Below are positions 37,041-48,887 of a DNA stretch of 64,000 bases, one piece after another (position 1 is the stretch's first letter; the number at the start of each line of letters is the position of its first letter). The notes under the pieces are model-generated. The model saw only the letters and a list, made by a program, of their open reading frames with translations. It did not search any database and was not told the DNA's origin. This DNA comes from Rutidosis leptorrhynchoides (lineage: Eukaryota; Streptophyta; Magnoliopsida; Asterales; Asteraceae): contig NC_092337.1 of assembly GCF_046630445.1 (NCBI RefSeq), forward strand, positions 192,719,001-192,783,000, read 5' to 3'. Position numbers and translations under genes: made by a program.

Positions 37041-37353
37041 TGTTAGTCCCAATATGATGATTACCGATTAGTTTTGTGAAGTATTAGTGGGTTTGGGTTG
37101 TTTAGATATGATAAGAACTAGATAGAGAAAGTAATACTTGAGAGAATAACTAGAATATTATCATTAACTCAACTAGTTACAAATGGGTGTGGGAGGTTGC
37201 TTTTATACTAGCAACCTCCAAGTGGTAACTTGACATGGTAAGTTACATTTACTATGGTAAAGTAGCTAAAATACATTAATAAGTAAATTACCTATTACAT
37301 TAGTAAGACTAAAACCACAAGCCACATATAATAGACAATATTCATTGTCAACA
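37041..37353 (-). repeat. 5' LTR of the copia element
   Basis: 313 bp, matching 2550-2864. Near its ends are TGTTAGTCCCAATATGATG (plus strand) and TTCATTGTCAACA. Confidence 0.92.
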
Positions 37354-39650
37354 AATTGAAAAATACAACTAATCTAATACTTTTACAATTTGAAATAAAC
37401 CAACTTACAAAATTATGTAATTGGAAAATAAATACAATACAACTTTGGCATCATGGCCTCTCAATAAATCAATAACCAACATGGCTTAAAATTGTCATGA
37501 CCAACAATCACACAAAATCAACACATATAGGCTATGTATGCAATCAAAATTTTAATAACTACATTATTAAAAGCTACATATGGCTTTTTCATGGATACAA
37601 TACATGAGTATAATTATGGAATAAAACAATCAACAATTATAACAATATTTAAGTCATAACAATTAAATCTACAATTTAAAGCCGTGATATTCTTTCAATC
37701 ATATTTGTGTTTCATGGGGTTAAGTCTAAATCAACCGAGTTGACATTAAAAGCCAAAAAGGTTTTAACTTTCACCACTGCACCACAAAACTAAATCTAAA
37801 GAATAATCGCACGACAATTATAACGGTGTAAAAGCGGCTCTGATTACCACTGATGAAAAACCGTGTGTACTTTTAAAATTTATAAACGCAGCGGAATATG
37901 AAAAATAAACATATTTTTTTTATTTTTAATAATAAACATCTTTTATTATTTATAAACTTTCAATTAAATATTCACACGATAATCGGTTCCCAACAACATC
38001 CAATTACACCACTAATAATTGTCAAATAATATAAATTCACAAACTGGAGTTTAGATGTACCTTTAGCGAGCGATGCAAGAACCGTATAAACAACTATCCA
38101 CATCTAGGATGAAATACATATTCAAAGTGTATGAATATCTCTATGGTTGATCCACACAGCACGTCAAACAACACTAATCAGAAAAAATTATGACGAAAAA
38201 TAATTTTTATCTTCTGTAACTCATGTACAGCAAGACCACCACCAACAATGTTAGATGAGATTTTGACTTTTCAATATTTATGACAAGATGTTGGTTATTC
38301 ACAAATAGAATTTAGAAAATAAAATTGACGGCTCCAATTTTATTCTCCTTTTTCGTTTTTGCGGCAGCACCACACACAACCTTTTCGTGGTCTTTTATAA
38401 ACTTAAAAAACAAAACCCTTTTATAAAAGTTTGTATTCTTTGGTTGCTTGCACTGTCTCACAACAAATGAGCCAAAACCATTTATATACTCCGTATGTGG
38501 TTTATGCATTTATCAAGCAAAAATAACATGGCCCCTTTTTGTGAGTCTGTCGCATGACACCAAAAGCTCAAGAGGCTTATTTAAATATCTGTTTAACATT
38601 AATTAAAAATAGTTCATCTAATTATTTGGTGGCGTTAAACAGTTTATATTTAATTAAATCGTATTTAATTAAACTATTCTTTTTGAACTATAGATTATAA
38701 ATGTATATCAACAATATATAATAATTGATGTTTAAATGCTAAAGTTTGTGACCTCATAGGCTTGCATATAAGCGATAATATAGATTTATGTTATGATATG
38801 CAGACTAAGTCAACACTTTGAGTGTTTATGGATGGAGTTCAATTTGTGGTTACATTTTTTGGTTATTTAGAGGTTGTTCTCATTATTACACTGTGTGGTT
38901 ATAAAATGTGACAACTACCCTTGAACCTTTTTCTGGGGCGTGAGACTAACAGAGACAGATCATTATCACATGAACTACATCACAAGTTATTTAACATTAT
39001 ATTAATCGGTTGAAACCAAAAATACAAATCGTAAAATAACTGTAGTGGATTTGGAAGACTTCCTTTAATAAATAAGTTTCGACAGATACATGGGTTTAGT
39101 CATACAATCAATAAATTTGTGTTAGCTAAAAAATAAAAATATATATTGTGTAGAAAACATTATCTTGATAAATATATTTTGTAGGTACATGAGTTTAGTC
39201 ATAAACTCAATTTAAACGAAATATACTACCTTTCGAACCGTTTACTCTTAATTTTAACCATGAGAGGCCTAGAGATGGAACAAGGTGATCAACCTTTCGG
39301 GGTTTAAAGTTTTCACGGGTCCAAGTTTTTTATATATACAGACAAAATCAGAAATTCGTGAAACATGGGAAGTAGGGAAACAAACTGAAACAACGAAGGC
39401 GAAACACAATAGGTCCAAAAACAACAATTAAATGTCTCCAAAAATAAGAAATCAAAATCCATTAGCATTTTTTTGATCCGCTTTTAAATAAGTTTATGTT
39501 ATTTGTTAAGGCCTAAGGAACTTTTTTCATCTTGACTTAAATTTTCGAGACCGACCCTAATTTTAACATCTATGATTTAACGTATAAATATTGTTATACT
39601 TTGGAGCAAATGAACATATTTGAATTTTTTTAAATAATTAATTTTTTTTT
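37354..39650. other. Upstream spacer of F3H with a possible LTR remnant
   Basis: No gene is supported. At about 37832-37860 GCGGCTCTGATTACCACTGA looks like a reverse-complemented tRNA-Met primer site with one inserted base, followed by TGATGAAAAACC, which could be the inner edge of a decayed minus-strand LTR reaching roughly 38600. No partner was found. The rest is AT-rich. The 65-codon minus-strand frame at 38312-38509 is not recognised and has no supporting context. Confidence 0.4.
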
Positions 39651-39666
39651 TCTATATATATTTAAA
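39651..39666 (+). promoter_or_regulatory. TATA-like sequence upstream of F3H
   Basis: CTATATATATTTAAAT, about 250 bp before the F3H start codon. A weaker candidate, TACAAATACA at about 39806, would give a much shorter leader. Which is used cannot be told from sequence. Confidence 0.35.
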
Positions 39667-39786
39667 TTCCACAAATACCACACAACCCCCGTTCAAAAGG
39701 ATCCATGCTTTACTTCAAGACTTCAACCCTACTGTGTGGTGGTTGAATCACTCTCCAAGCCTACAACCCGACCCGACCAAACTACC

Positions 39787-39793
39787 ACCTACC
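39787..39793 (+). promoter_or_regulatory. AC element (ACCTACC), possible R2R3-MYB site
   Basis: ACCTACC within CTACCACCTACCCCAC, about 125 bp before the F3H start codon. AC elements are bound by R2R3-MYB activators of phenylpropanoid and flavonoid genes. A short motif, but the position is plausible. Confidence 0.4.
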
Positions 39794-39917
39794 CCACTTT
39801 CCATACTACAAATACAAGCCTTGCCAATTCCCACAATCAACCCTAGCCAGTGAACAATTTTCTCTAGATTAATAGTTAATACACGCAATACGTGTGTAAC
39901 CAACTTTTAAATAAAAT

Positions 39918-42900
39918 ATGGCCCCAATATCCTTGAAATGGGACGGAAATTCGTTGCACGAAAAGTTCGTTCGGGATGAGGACGAACGTCCAAAAGTTCC
40001 ATACAACAAGTTTAGTAACGACATTCCTGTAATCTCAATTAAGGGAATCGACAATTTGGAAGGTCAATGTAGAGCGGATATTTGTAAAAAGATCGTTAAA
40101 GCGTGCGAGGAGTGGGGGATATTTCAAGTGATAGATCATGGTGTTGATGTAAAGCTACTTTCGGAGATGACTAAATTGGCAAGAGAGTTTTTTGCGCTGC
40201 CGGCAGAAGAGAAATTCCGGTTCGATATGACTGGTGGGAAGAAAGGAGGTTTCATTGTTTCTAGCCATCTTCAAGTAATAATATTACTTCAATTTTTAAC
40301 TTGAATTTTTAGAAATGATAATGATTATCCTTTTAATTAAGTTCATAGGGTTGATTAAACTCTAATATATATACGTTAAGTAATTTTACTCAGATCATAT
40401 TAAGCTGAATATCCTTTTAAAAACTTAATAACATTAAATAATTTTAGGCGCGTAATACATAATATAGGTATTTATCAAAATACAAAGATATACAAGAAAC
40501 CTTCATTACCAAGGTTTATGGCTAATTTTTTTTATATGTTGACTTTTTATGAAAGCGGGTTTATGCCAACTTTTTAAATTATATTTCAGATCAAATACTC
40601 AACTCAATAATCTTATGGCATATGGATTGCAACATGTCAACATGTACCCGTCACTAAAAAATTATCATGTGAAATTGTACCAAATAATGTCACCTAATGA
40701 ACTTGATTAGATCGAGATCAAGCGTGTGGCTATATATTCTATGCAGGGTTTAAAAAAATGGAAACGCGCCCTGAGGCGTTTCCCCTTTTTGAGGCGAGAC
40801 GTACCCAGTGGCGATTCTAGAATTAAAATTCAATCGGATCCCGAATTTTTTTCAGTACTAATTATATTTGGATGCTATTTTAGTAATAGTTTACTTTCAA
40901 TAAACTACAAATTCGGATAATACATGGGGTCCATGTAGTTAAATTTAATGATGTCTTGTATAATTTAAAAGTAAAACTATAAATTTGAAAAATATATGGG
41001 GTCCTGCAATTAAATTTAGTGGTGTCCAATACAATTTAAAGGATATTTTTTACTAAAAGTTTTTAAACTAGTGGTGTCCTGTGACCCCACGAGAATATAG
41101 GTTAATTCGCCACTGGACGTACTTCACGAGGCGAACCGAGGCGTACGTTCGAGACGGACCTAATAAAAAATCTTCATACAGTATTTATTATATAAATACA
41201 TATTTTTACTATATATATTTATAATTTATTTATTATTTTTATTATTATTATTAATTATTATTATTATATACATTAAAAACTTACTGGTATTATTTATTAT
41301 ATAAATAAACTTTACATATATTAAAGTCTAGTCCAGTTACTAATTTAGCCCACTAGTTCCTAGGCCCAATGGCTGAATACAAATATAATTACAAGCCGTC
41401 ATCAGTTCAGAAATCCTAGTCTCTCTGTTCACCAACCATCCACAATCTTACACTACCATCTTCAATCTTCAACCTTGTTTAATTCCAACCCCATTGCGGT
41501 GTTTTTTGCTAAACACAATGAGGCGCACGCCTCATCAATGTAAACGCCGCAACACAAAAATGAACCGCCTTGGCATATGAGGCGTACGTTTTTTAAAGAC
41601 CATCGAGGCGTACATATCGAAACGGAATTTTCCAAAAACGTACTAAAGTGCACTTCAAGGCGTACGCCTCGACGGTTTTTTTAAACCATTATTCTATGGA
41701 TTTTATTAATGGGTCATTAAGGTTTATTATTATATTGAACAAAGCGATAAATATAATTTTTTTGTACTTTAACGACGGTGGTTGAGGTTTTCGTTAGAAA
41801 AATTCATATTCTAATCACGTTTTAAAATTAATCACAAAGTATAAAAATTTATTTTTAACACCGTCTATTCTTTTTTGATTTTTATATTCATATTTATTTA
41901 TACTTATTTATGAAAACTTTATATTATAAATATATAAATTAAGTTATATATTAAGTTATATATAATTTGATTAAACATATGCTCATTCATCTTATTTAAA
42001 TTATGGAGTATTAGATAGTAGATAATTACATTAGTATTACAATCACATTAACTATTTCAGTTGACTAAATATTTTCTTGTGGTTATTTTCGACCCAATAT
42101 TAATTAATTTTGAGGTCTTTTAATGCATGATGTACGTAGGGAGAAGTGGTGCAAGATTGGAGGGAGATTGTTACCTATTTCTCGTACCCAATAAAAGGAA
42201 GAGACTACTCAAGGTGGCCCGATAAGCCAAAAGAGTGGAGGACTGTTACTGAGAAATATAGCCAGGAGTTAATGGGCTTGGCCCATAAGCTGCTACAGGT
42301 ATTGTCTGAAGCAATGGGCCTTGAAAAAGAGGCTCTAACAAAAGCCTGTCAAGATATGGACCAAAAGATTGTGGTAAATTATTATCCAAAATGTCCACAA
42401 CCCGATCTAACTTTGGGCCTGAAACGACATACTGATCCTGGAACGATCACGTTGTTACTTCAGGACCAAGTTGGTGGGCTTCAAGCAACGCGTGATGGGG
42501 GTGTGAGTTGGATTACAGTTGAGCCTGTTGAAGGGGCTTTCGTCGTTAATCTTGGTGATCACGGACACGTAAGTACTCATCATTTTTACTTATAGCCATA
42601 AATATATCGTTAAACCTTATTCATTCAAGACACGTAATAATAAGGGTTTGGTTTTCAATAGTATTTGAGCAATGGGAGGTTCAAAAATGCAGACCACCAA
42701 GCCGTGGTGAACACAAACACTAGTCGATTATCAATAGCAATGTTTCAGAACCCTGCACCAGACGCAATAGTCTACCCGCTAAAGATTAATGAAGGAGAAA
42801 GCTCGATTATGGAAAAACCGATAACTTTTTTGGATATGTACAAAAAGAAGATGAGTACGGACCTGGAGATGGCCCGGCTAAAGAAGCTAGCTCAAGACAA

Positions 42901-42928
42901 GCAACAAATCATGGAGATATTTGCTTGA
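39918..42928 (+). CDS. F3H: Flavanone 3-hydroxylase (naringenin 3-dioxygenase), three exons
   Basis: Exons 39918-40274, 42140-42568 and 42662-42928 join in phase to 350 residues plus stop; both introns are GT-AG (donors CAA/GTAATA and CAC/GTAAGT). F3H is a cytosolic Fe(II)/2-oxoglutarate dioxygenase that converts (2S)-flavanones such as naringenin to dihydroflavonols, the step feeding flavonols, anthocyanins and tannins. The protein has an N-terminal DIOX_N-like part and a C-terminal oxygenase core. The iron ligands are H216, D218 (RHTDPG) and H274 (NADHQAV); R284 and S286 (SRLSIA) bind 2-oxoglutarate. The family usually has about 360-370 residues; the C-terminus is slightly short. Residues I recall as separating F3H from Apiaceae FNS I are F3H-type here (M104, I129, D193, V198, L213, K214). 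No stop or frameshift is seen. The residue before LSNGRF is Y263, usually F. Intron 1 is 1865 bp and holds nested transposons; intron 2 is 93 bp. Confidence 0.97.
40744..41689. mobile_element. Inverted-repeat element in F3H intron 1
   Basis: A 946 bp insertion flanked by a perfect 9-bp duplication TATTCTATG (40735-40743 and 41690-41698). Its ends are imperfect inverted repeats, GGTTTAAAAAAATGG against GGTTTAAAAAAACCG, and the subterminal zones are rich in the word GAGGCG and its complement. No transposase is present. The 9-bp duplication suggests a MULE-type non-autonomous element; the family is not identified. It contains the MITE at 40806-41115; without it the element is about 0.63 kb. Confidence 0.75.
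40806..41115. mobile_element. hAT-type MITE nested in the intron element
   Basis: 310 bp with terminal inverted repeats CAGTGGCGA and TTCGCCACTG. Flanking 8-mers GACGTACC (40798-40805) and GACGTACT (41116-41123) match at seven of eight bases, the duplication length of hAT transposons. AT-rich interior without an ORF. Confidence 0.85.
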
Positions 42929-43295
42929 AATCTCAATCAAATTCTGCTTTCTTTCGAGTATACATGAGTTCGCAGGGAGTTATCAAAAGAGTTGGAAATG
43001 ACTAGCGGAAGTGTCATTGTTACATATAATAACAACTTTGAGCTATGTGTTAATAATGTTGAAACATTGGGTCTTATTAATTACCATGATTATATTATAT
43101 GATATTATGAGTATGGATTGTTTCTGTTGCTTTCATATAGTATTTGATTAATGCTATGAATCAATGAGGATCCATACACTATTAACTTTTGAGTCAAATG
43201 TGTTTCTGACTTTTGAGTATATTGTATGATACAAGAAAACACGTTTATTGTTCGACTAAAATGTATTAATGTAATACTCCCCTACCTAGGCCCTA
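42929..43295 (+). other. F3H 3' untranslated region and short spacer
   Basis: AT-rich, with no further ORF. Several AATAAT/TTAATAAT words could serve as polyadenylation signals within 200 bp of the stop; none is decisive. Confidence 0.45.
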
Positions 43296-44719
43296 TCCAT
43301 ATTAATACTACTCAGAATATATTTTCTTTTCAAATTTAACTTTAACTAGTCCGGTCCGGCCCGCGCGATGCGGTGGGGTATTTCGGCCAGCGTATTCATA
43401 TTTAACGCAATTTTATTTACGGAAGGGAAAACGGCCCATGTGTTATGCGTCGTTGTTGGTGTCGTCGTCTTTAGTGTTTTTTAAAATCTGTTCAGTTCAT
43501 ACGTAGTTAGTTTCTTTTCGTTGATGAAGTTATTTCGAGCCTGATGGTGTCGGCGAAAAAATTTAACTCGCGGGGAGCAGGAAGATACGGGGTGTCGTTG
43601 TGTTTATCGTTTTTTTAAAAAATGTCTGTTTCGAACGTAGTTAGTATCGTTTTGTTCATAAAATTATTTCGAGTCTAACGGTGCTGTCGGAAATTTTTTT
43701 TTGTAAGTGTGTAAAAGTTGGAGAGGGTGTTTTGCCTTTTTTGAGATTGGTTTTGGTTGAATGTCGTTTCATATGGTGGGGTGGTCAAAACTACCACAAC
43801 CCCCACCACAATTCCCCCACAATTACTATATGTATATAAATAATATTATATAATATAATTATTTTTTATTGTATTAAATGTCTCTACATTTTACAAAGCA
43901 CATAGATTATGTGCTGACTTGTCACGCTTACCATGAAAATCAGAACCTTAATCTGACATGTAAATTTCTTATTAAATCAGGATTAATAATATTAAACATA
44001 AAAAAATGACAAGTGTCCCTTTTAATTTGGATTAAATACAAAACCTATGTGAATCAGTTTTTTGACTCACGATATCTTTGCTGAAACCGTCCACTCCCTC
44101 TCTCTCTCTTTAAAAATGAAAACCTCCAAATCCTTTTCACCATCGATCATCTCTTCATGCCGCCATATTAGGCGACACCACTATCACCAATGAATCCGTG
44201 ACGTTTTCTTCCGCATAACCGTACAAATTTTATATATTAACGTCGGTTTCTTAGAATTCGCCGAAAAAAATATCCGGTGACTGGAATACATCGGAAGACG
44301 AACAAATAATCCGTTATTTCCTGGGTTTCATTCGATTTTTCAATTGAAGATCACGTCATCTGTTACCTCATCTTTTTTATCAATCCTCAGTTTCAAACGG
44401 GGTTAATTTTATTATACTATCAGATCTTTTTCCTAATTGTCCTTTTTCACAAGATCTGCTTCAGTTCCGATCTTAATAAATGCATTTAATATACAAGATT
44501 ACAATCAGGTTTCATAATCTGATTGTTCAAACAATATAAACACTTTTAGTAGCGGAATCGTGACGACTGAAGTATACTGTTCGTACAAAGTCATCTTCCA
44601 CATCAAATTAGGGTTTTTGCGGTAATTTTCTTTTTAACGATTATGTTTCTTATCAGTATTTATATATTTGATTGTATTTATTTCCAACGAGGTAATATTT
44701 AACCTTAGTATTCATTATT

Positions 44720-45055
44720 TCAGGCGAACATTGCCTATTTGTACCATCGTAGTATCTGATGTTGTTCCAAGTTGATCGGAGTTTGGCAGAAGCTCATACT
44801 TTCAATGGTAATCCAAGGTAAATACAATTTGTAATTTACCTTTTCTATCGAATGTAATTTTGATTCTAATTCATTTATATATTTCTGATTTTATATTTAT
44901 GTCATGTAATATATAGCGTTTAAACATTTTATAGTATAAACTGAATTTTTTTTATCCATAAATGAAATATGCTCAATGTTGTTGTAGAAAGCAGCTGCGG
45001 GAATTAGACTATTATTCCAATTGGACTGGGGATTCTTTAATGGCAAGGGCCAGGT
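44720..45055 (+). other. Exon-like segments inside the Helitron
   Basis: A GC-richer segment from about 44724 (after TTTCAG) ends in CAAG/GTAAATAC near 44819. A second, from about 44989 (after GTTGTAG), ends in CCAG/GTATGC near 45054 and could read KQLRELDYYSNWTGDSLMAR. The borders look like plant splice sites and the pieces could be a captured gene fragment or 5' leader exons. No start codon or continuation could be tied to them. Confidence 0.3.
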
Positions 45056-47961
45056 ATGCAATTTGTGCATTGTTAACTTTTATAATCATTGTATTATGTT
45101 ATAATCTGATATTTGCAAATCACCTAATATAATTGATTTGAGAAGATGTAGTCATATTGTAAAGCGTAATTTATCTTAATGTTTGAAGGTTTAATGTGGT
45201 TGTTCCTGGAGGTGCAGTTAGATAGAAAGTAGCTTTAAATCAGTAGGTAAGGAAGGTCTTTTTCTTAGTTATTAGTGTGTCTTGCTATTACCTTTATTAT
45301 ATGTAGTTAGGTTTAGCAATGTTATGAAGTAATATGTTGTACATGTACATGAAAGAATTCTGAATAATGCATTTCACATTTCAAGAACCATGTTATATAT
45401 ATGGTCTTTGTCTTGGCACTATAACATGTTAAACAAGTAACTGAACATAGCAAAAAATTGACCTGAAGATGCATTAATAAGGCACATATGTAAGCTTTCA
45501 AATAACAAACAAGTAGAAACAAATTAGAAGATATCTACTTTACATTACAAATTCTAACAATAAGTTTCAATAACACACTAATAAACAGAGCTAGCTTGGT
45601 CTTGAAATTAAACACTTCCAATTTATGTAGATTTTTTATTAGAGGTGGCAGTTTCAATCCACTTACAATTGAATGATGGTGGAGTGTAGTTATGCTATTC
45701 TTTGTTTGGTCTAATAACAAAAGGTTGGCTGGAAGGGAAACGTGTCCAATGGGTTGAACCAAACAGGCTCATAGTCACCGAAAGTATAATTTAAATGCAT
45801 ACAACTTACCTAAAGTTCACTATACTTGACATGATTCACAACCCACCTATTATGACATATCTAATAGAGGATTGGATTTCAATCCAATTACATAATGAAT
45901 GGTAAATTTGGATTTTTTCTATGGTCAGTGGATCACTGAATTGAATGTCATCACACCTAAGCCTTTTAGTAAATGTAACAAGAACCCAATACCTCAATTT
46001 TCAACTATATGAATTTAACTATTTAGTCTGAAATTCATTCGTTTTTTAAAACGAACATAAAAAAGCAAATGTTGTATGTTCTACCTTAATTATGTGTCAA
46101 CAAAGTTATTGGTTGATCATTTTCAGACCGGAAAGTAGTATGCCAAAGTTTACTATTTGTTAAAGACAAATACTACCACAAAATTGTAAAATCTTGATGG
46201 CTTTTGTAGTCGTTATAGATCCATTCGTTTGTTACCATTTACTTTGTGTTTAACTTTTATTAGTCTCATTTTTAAGTATTGTCTTATCAATTAATTGGGA
46301 ACATTATCTCGCACAAACAAGATTTACAAGGTGAAACTGTTGAATCTTTCATGTTTTTAATGTTTTTGTGCATTTAGTAATTCGATTCTCGATCTGTTAT
46401 ATCCTTTTAGTTAAATTCAGTTAGTTGTATGTTTACATTTTTAATATTTTGTTTTTTATTTTCATAAATAATGTGTATAGTTAGAGTTTATCGTTTTTGA
46501 GATCTTATATCACTTATGTGGTTATGGTTAATGTTTTAAATTCGGGTTGAAAATGGTCATGGTATGTACTAGCATATTCATACACATTCTTTCTAAATTG
46601 AGAAATTTTTGAAAACTAAACTTACTCTTATAGGAGAAAAGTGTAAGATCACTTGTATCCACTAATATATGGTGGTCTGAAATATAAGTTCTTGAATATA
46701 GGTATTGGCAGCGTAAACGTGGTGTTTTGGTGTTCTGCTGGGGAGAAGATGTTTGTAAAAAAAGGGGTCGGTGATCCCCGAGAAGAGGTTGCAGTTTGTT
46801 GATTATGTGGTGGGGTAGGAAAGGAATTAAGGTTTGTAAATGGGTGGCACTGATTTGATATTCAAAAAAGGTACGAGTTTGGTTCTCGAGGTCTGATTAA
46901 CCATAATTGTGTCGTTTAATAAAAAATAGAATTATCTGGATGATAATTCTCTTTGCTACCAGATTTAAATAATGAAGCTACTTAAACGACACAGGTGTGG
47001 ACTACTGCAATTTTTATTATGGACATGTTAGATAGGTGTGTTGTATGTAACTATATGGGTCATGCATATGGTCTATTTGTAAGCATGTAGGCCGTTTATA
47101 CAATCTATGTATTTGTAGCTAGGGTGTTGGGTAGGGTGTTCAATGTTAGAATATGGGTCATGAATTACTGTAACGATTGAAAGAATTATGAAATGTTTAA
47201 CCAGTTTTGTGTGATGTTAGTTAAAAACATGTGAAGTTGCTCATGTTTTGTGTTATTTTCTTTTGTGATTCATGGTTCTGAATTCTAATGATCTGTGTAT
47301 GGTTGTTATTGTTATAGGTACGCGTAAGTTGCTTTGTCCTTTAACACGGGTTCATAATTCCTTTTCCTTGGCCTAGCTGCGCTTATGTATTTAACTTTCA
47401 GAACAGCAAGATTATGTAATTAACTTTTGTAATAACTTTCATAACAACATACTTATTTGCAGGTCAAGTACATGTTGATACGGTGGTACATCTCCAACTC
47501 ACGTTGCCTGTTTGGATGTCAATCATTCAAATTTCATGGTATTCATTCAATTGTTTGTGAAAACTTAATGTAGATTTATGTAATCATTGCTCTACGTTAA
47601 CGGAACTTAGATCTGACACTTTTGATGTCGGATATACTTAGTTTTTGCCTTTTACTATTATCCAACTTGCTGTATATACAAATCTTGATAATGTGAATCA
47701 TCAATCATTTTTTAATAACATGGGTTTCTAAGCTCATTAGACAAGATAAGCAGACTCTCTTGGTCTCCATTTATGCAACAAAAATTAGATTTCGTCATAT
47801 ATTTACATATGCAAAAACATATTTACAACTTCTGCCGAGCCTTGATAAAACACATTTACATCTTTTCTTATAGTACATAACATGACTAAAGTGATTAAAC
47901 TGCTATCAACAACAAAAAATGTACAAATAGTAATGATTAAGAAAATTATTTTTTAGAGTTA

Positions 47962-47991
47962 CCGTGCAACGCACGGGCTCTTAAAATCTAG
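47962..47991 (+). other. Helitron 3' terminal hairpin and CTAG end
   Basis: A six-base-pair stem (CCGTGC/GCACGG) with a three-base loop, then GCTCTTAAAAT and CTAG. Confidence 0.65.
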
Positions 47992-48350
47992 TTATTCTTT
48001 ATATTACACGAATTAATCATCCTCTTCTTTTAAAATTACATCGATCTTACTTGACTTACTTAAAATTGTACGCTAATGGTACCCGATTTATTTAAAATGC
48101 TCGTTAATAAGATGGACCATCAACAAAGTAAATAAAGACAATCAACTTACATATTTGAGTAAGTCAAGGACGATCAGTGTGATTTTCGAAAAATTAGGAC
48201 GATTCTTATAATATTATGAATATCACAATTACTATTGGTGTAAATTTTAGAAGATAAGGAGGATTCTTATAGTTTCATGTAAACTAAAAATACTATGGGT
48301 ATACTTCAATCAATATATTATCAATGATTTATATTGGACAAAATTATATG

Positions 48351-48622
48351 GAGCGTCCTTAAGATGTGCCCCAGATTTCATGCGGGTCCCTAATTATTAT
48401 TATTTCTTTTTTTTTTTTTTGACGTGCGGAGCTTCGTAAACGAGAGGTCCATGTGAGTAACATTTTGATTTCCCGTAGTTTACACTCGTTAAATTGTATA
48501 TGTAAACCACAAAGACCCCTCGTAAAATGAGTGAAAAGTACGAAGATCTTGCACGTCAAAAAAAAAAAGTTTAGAGACCCACATCAAATAATTTGGGGTA
48601 GACAGTGGTGACACCTCCTACA
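48351..48622. mobile_element. Fold-back (MITE-like) inverted repeat
   Basis: Two arms face each other: the left holds GGGTCCCTAA, a long T-run and GACGTGC (48385-48427); the right holds GCACGTC, an A-run and GAGACCCACAT (48551-48586). Outer ends GGAGCGTCC and GGTGACACCTCC are weakly complementary. No clear target duplication, so the borders are approximate. The spacer 47992-48350 has no gene. Confidence 0.5.
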
Positions 48623-48887
48623 ATTCTGTCTTTATAACGATAACTCTGTACCATAAGTCAAATTTCTAACTATGATATTCCAATCGACATTTTTGCGCCG
48701 TGTTTCAAAGAAATTAAAGGCATCGTTCATTTCACATTATCCAATCGATTAATCTAGAGGAAATTTCCAAAATGTTTCCTCACCAAACCATATCCTTAAG
48801 AAAACAAAGACCTTATAACCTTATCATATACGATAACTATAACCAAATTAACAACCATATGAACATAACATATATTCCAACTTTATA

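Larger units (their letters stand above)
2550..37353 (-). mobile_element. Sirevirus-like Ty1/copia element split by three nested insertions
   Basis: Matching LTRs lie at 2550-2864 and 37041-37353. Next to the right LTR is a minus-strand primer site, TGGTATCAGAGC, complementary to the initiator tRNA-Met 3' end; next to the left LTR is a purine tract. The element is therefore read from right to left. Flanking 5-mers are ATTTG on the left and AATTG on the right, a target duplication with one mismatch. Removing the three insertions leaves about 7.4 kb. It keeps a decayed gag-like coiled-coil frame (24487-26895, continuing at 13076-13537) and repeated polypurine boxes before the 3' LTR, both known Sirevirus traits. 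I see no reverse transcriptase or integrase belonging to it, so it was probably non-autonomous or internally deleted. The short LTRs are atypical for Sireviruses, so the lineage is tentative. Confidence 0.8.
43296..47991 (+). mobile_element. Probable non-autonomous Helitron
   Basis: The right end has the Helitron signature: a hairpin CCGTGC-AAC-GCACGG (47962-47976) followed after a short spacer by CTAG (47988-47991) and a T, the usual target context. The left end is less certain; the best candidate is A/TCCATATTAATAC at 43296, about 60 bp before a related GC-rich segment CCCGCGCGATGCGG. The interior carries no Rep or helicase motif. It contains short exon-like stretches with splice-like borders (about 44720-45060) and a T-rich, CT-repeat stretch near 44095. 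Helitrons often carry captured gene pieces, but I cannot name a source gene. Confidence 0.55.

Noticed and set aside
40275-40304. Reading through the exon 1 donor as a 128-residue protein
   Set aside because: A good GT donor follows HLQ and the next exon continues in phase with GEVVQDW, conserved in the family.
39918-42928. Flavone synthase I or another dioxygenase instead of F3H
   Set aside because: The residues I recall as diagnostic for FNS I are of F3H type, FNS I is known mainly from Apiaceae, and overall similarity is typical F3H.
45535-45762. 75-codon minus-strand frame inside the Helitron
   Set aside because: No recognisable domain, no supporting gene structure, and AT-rich composition like its surroundings.
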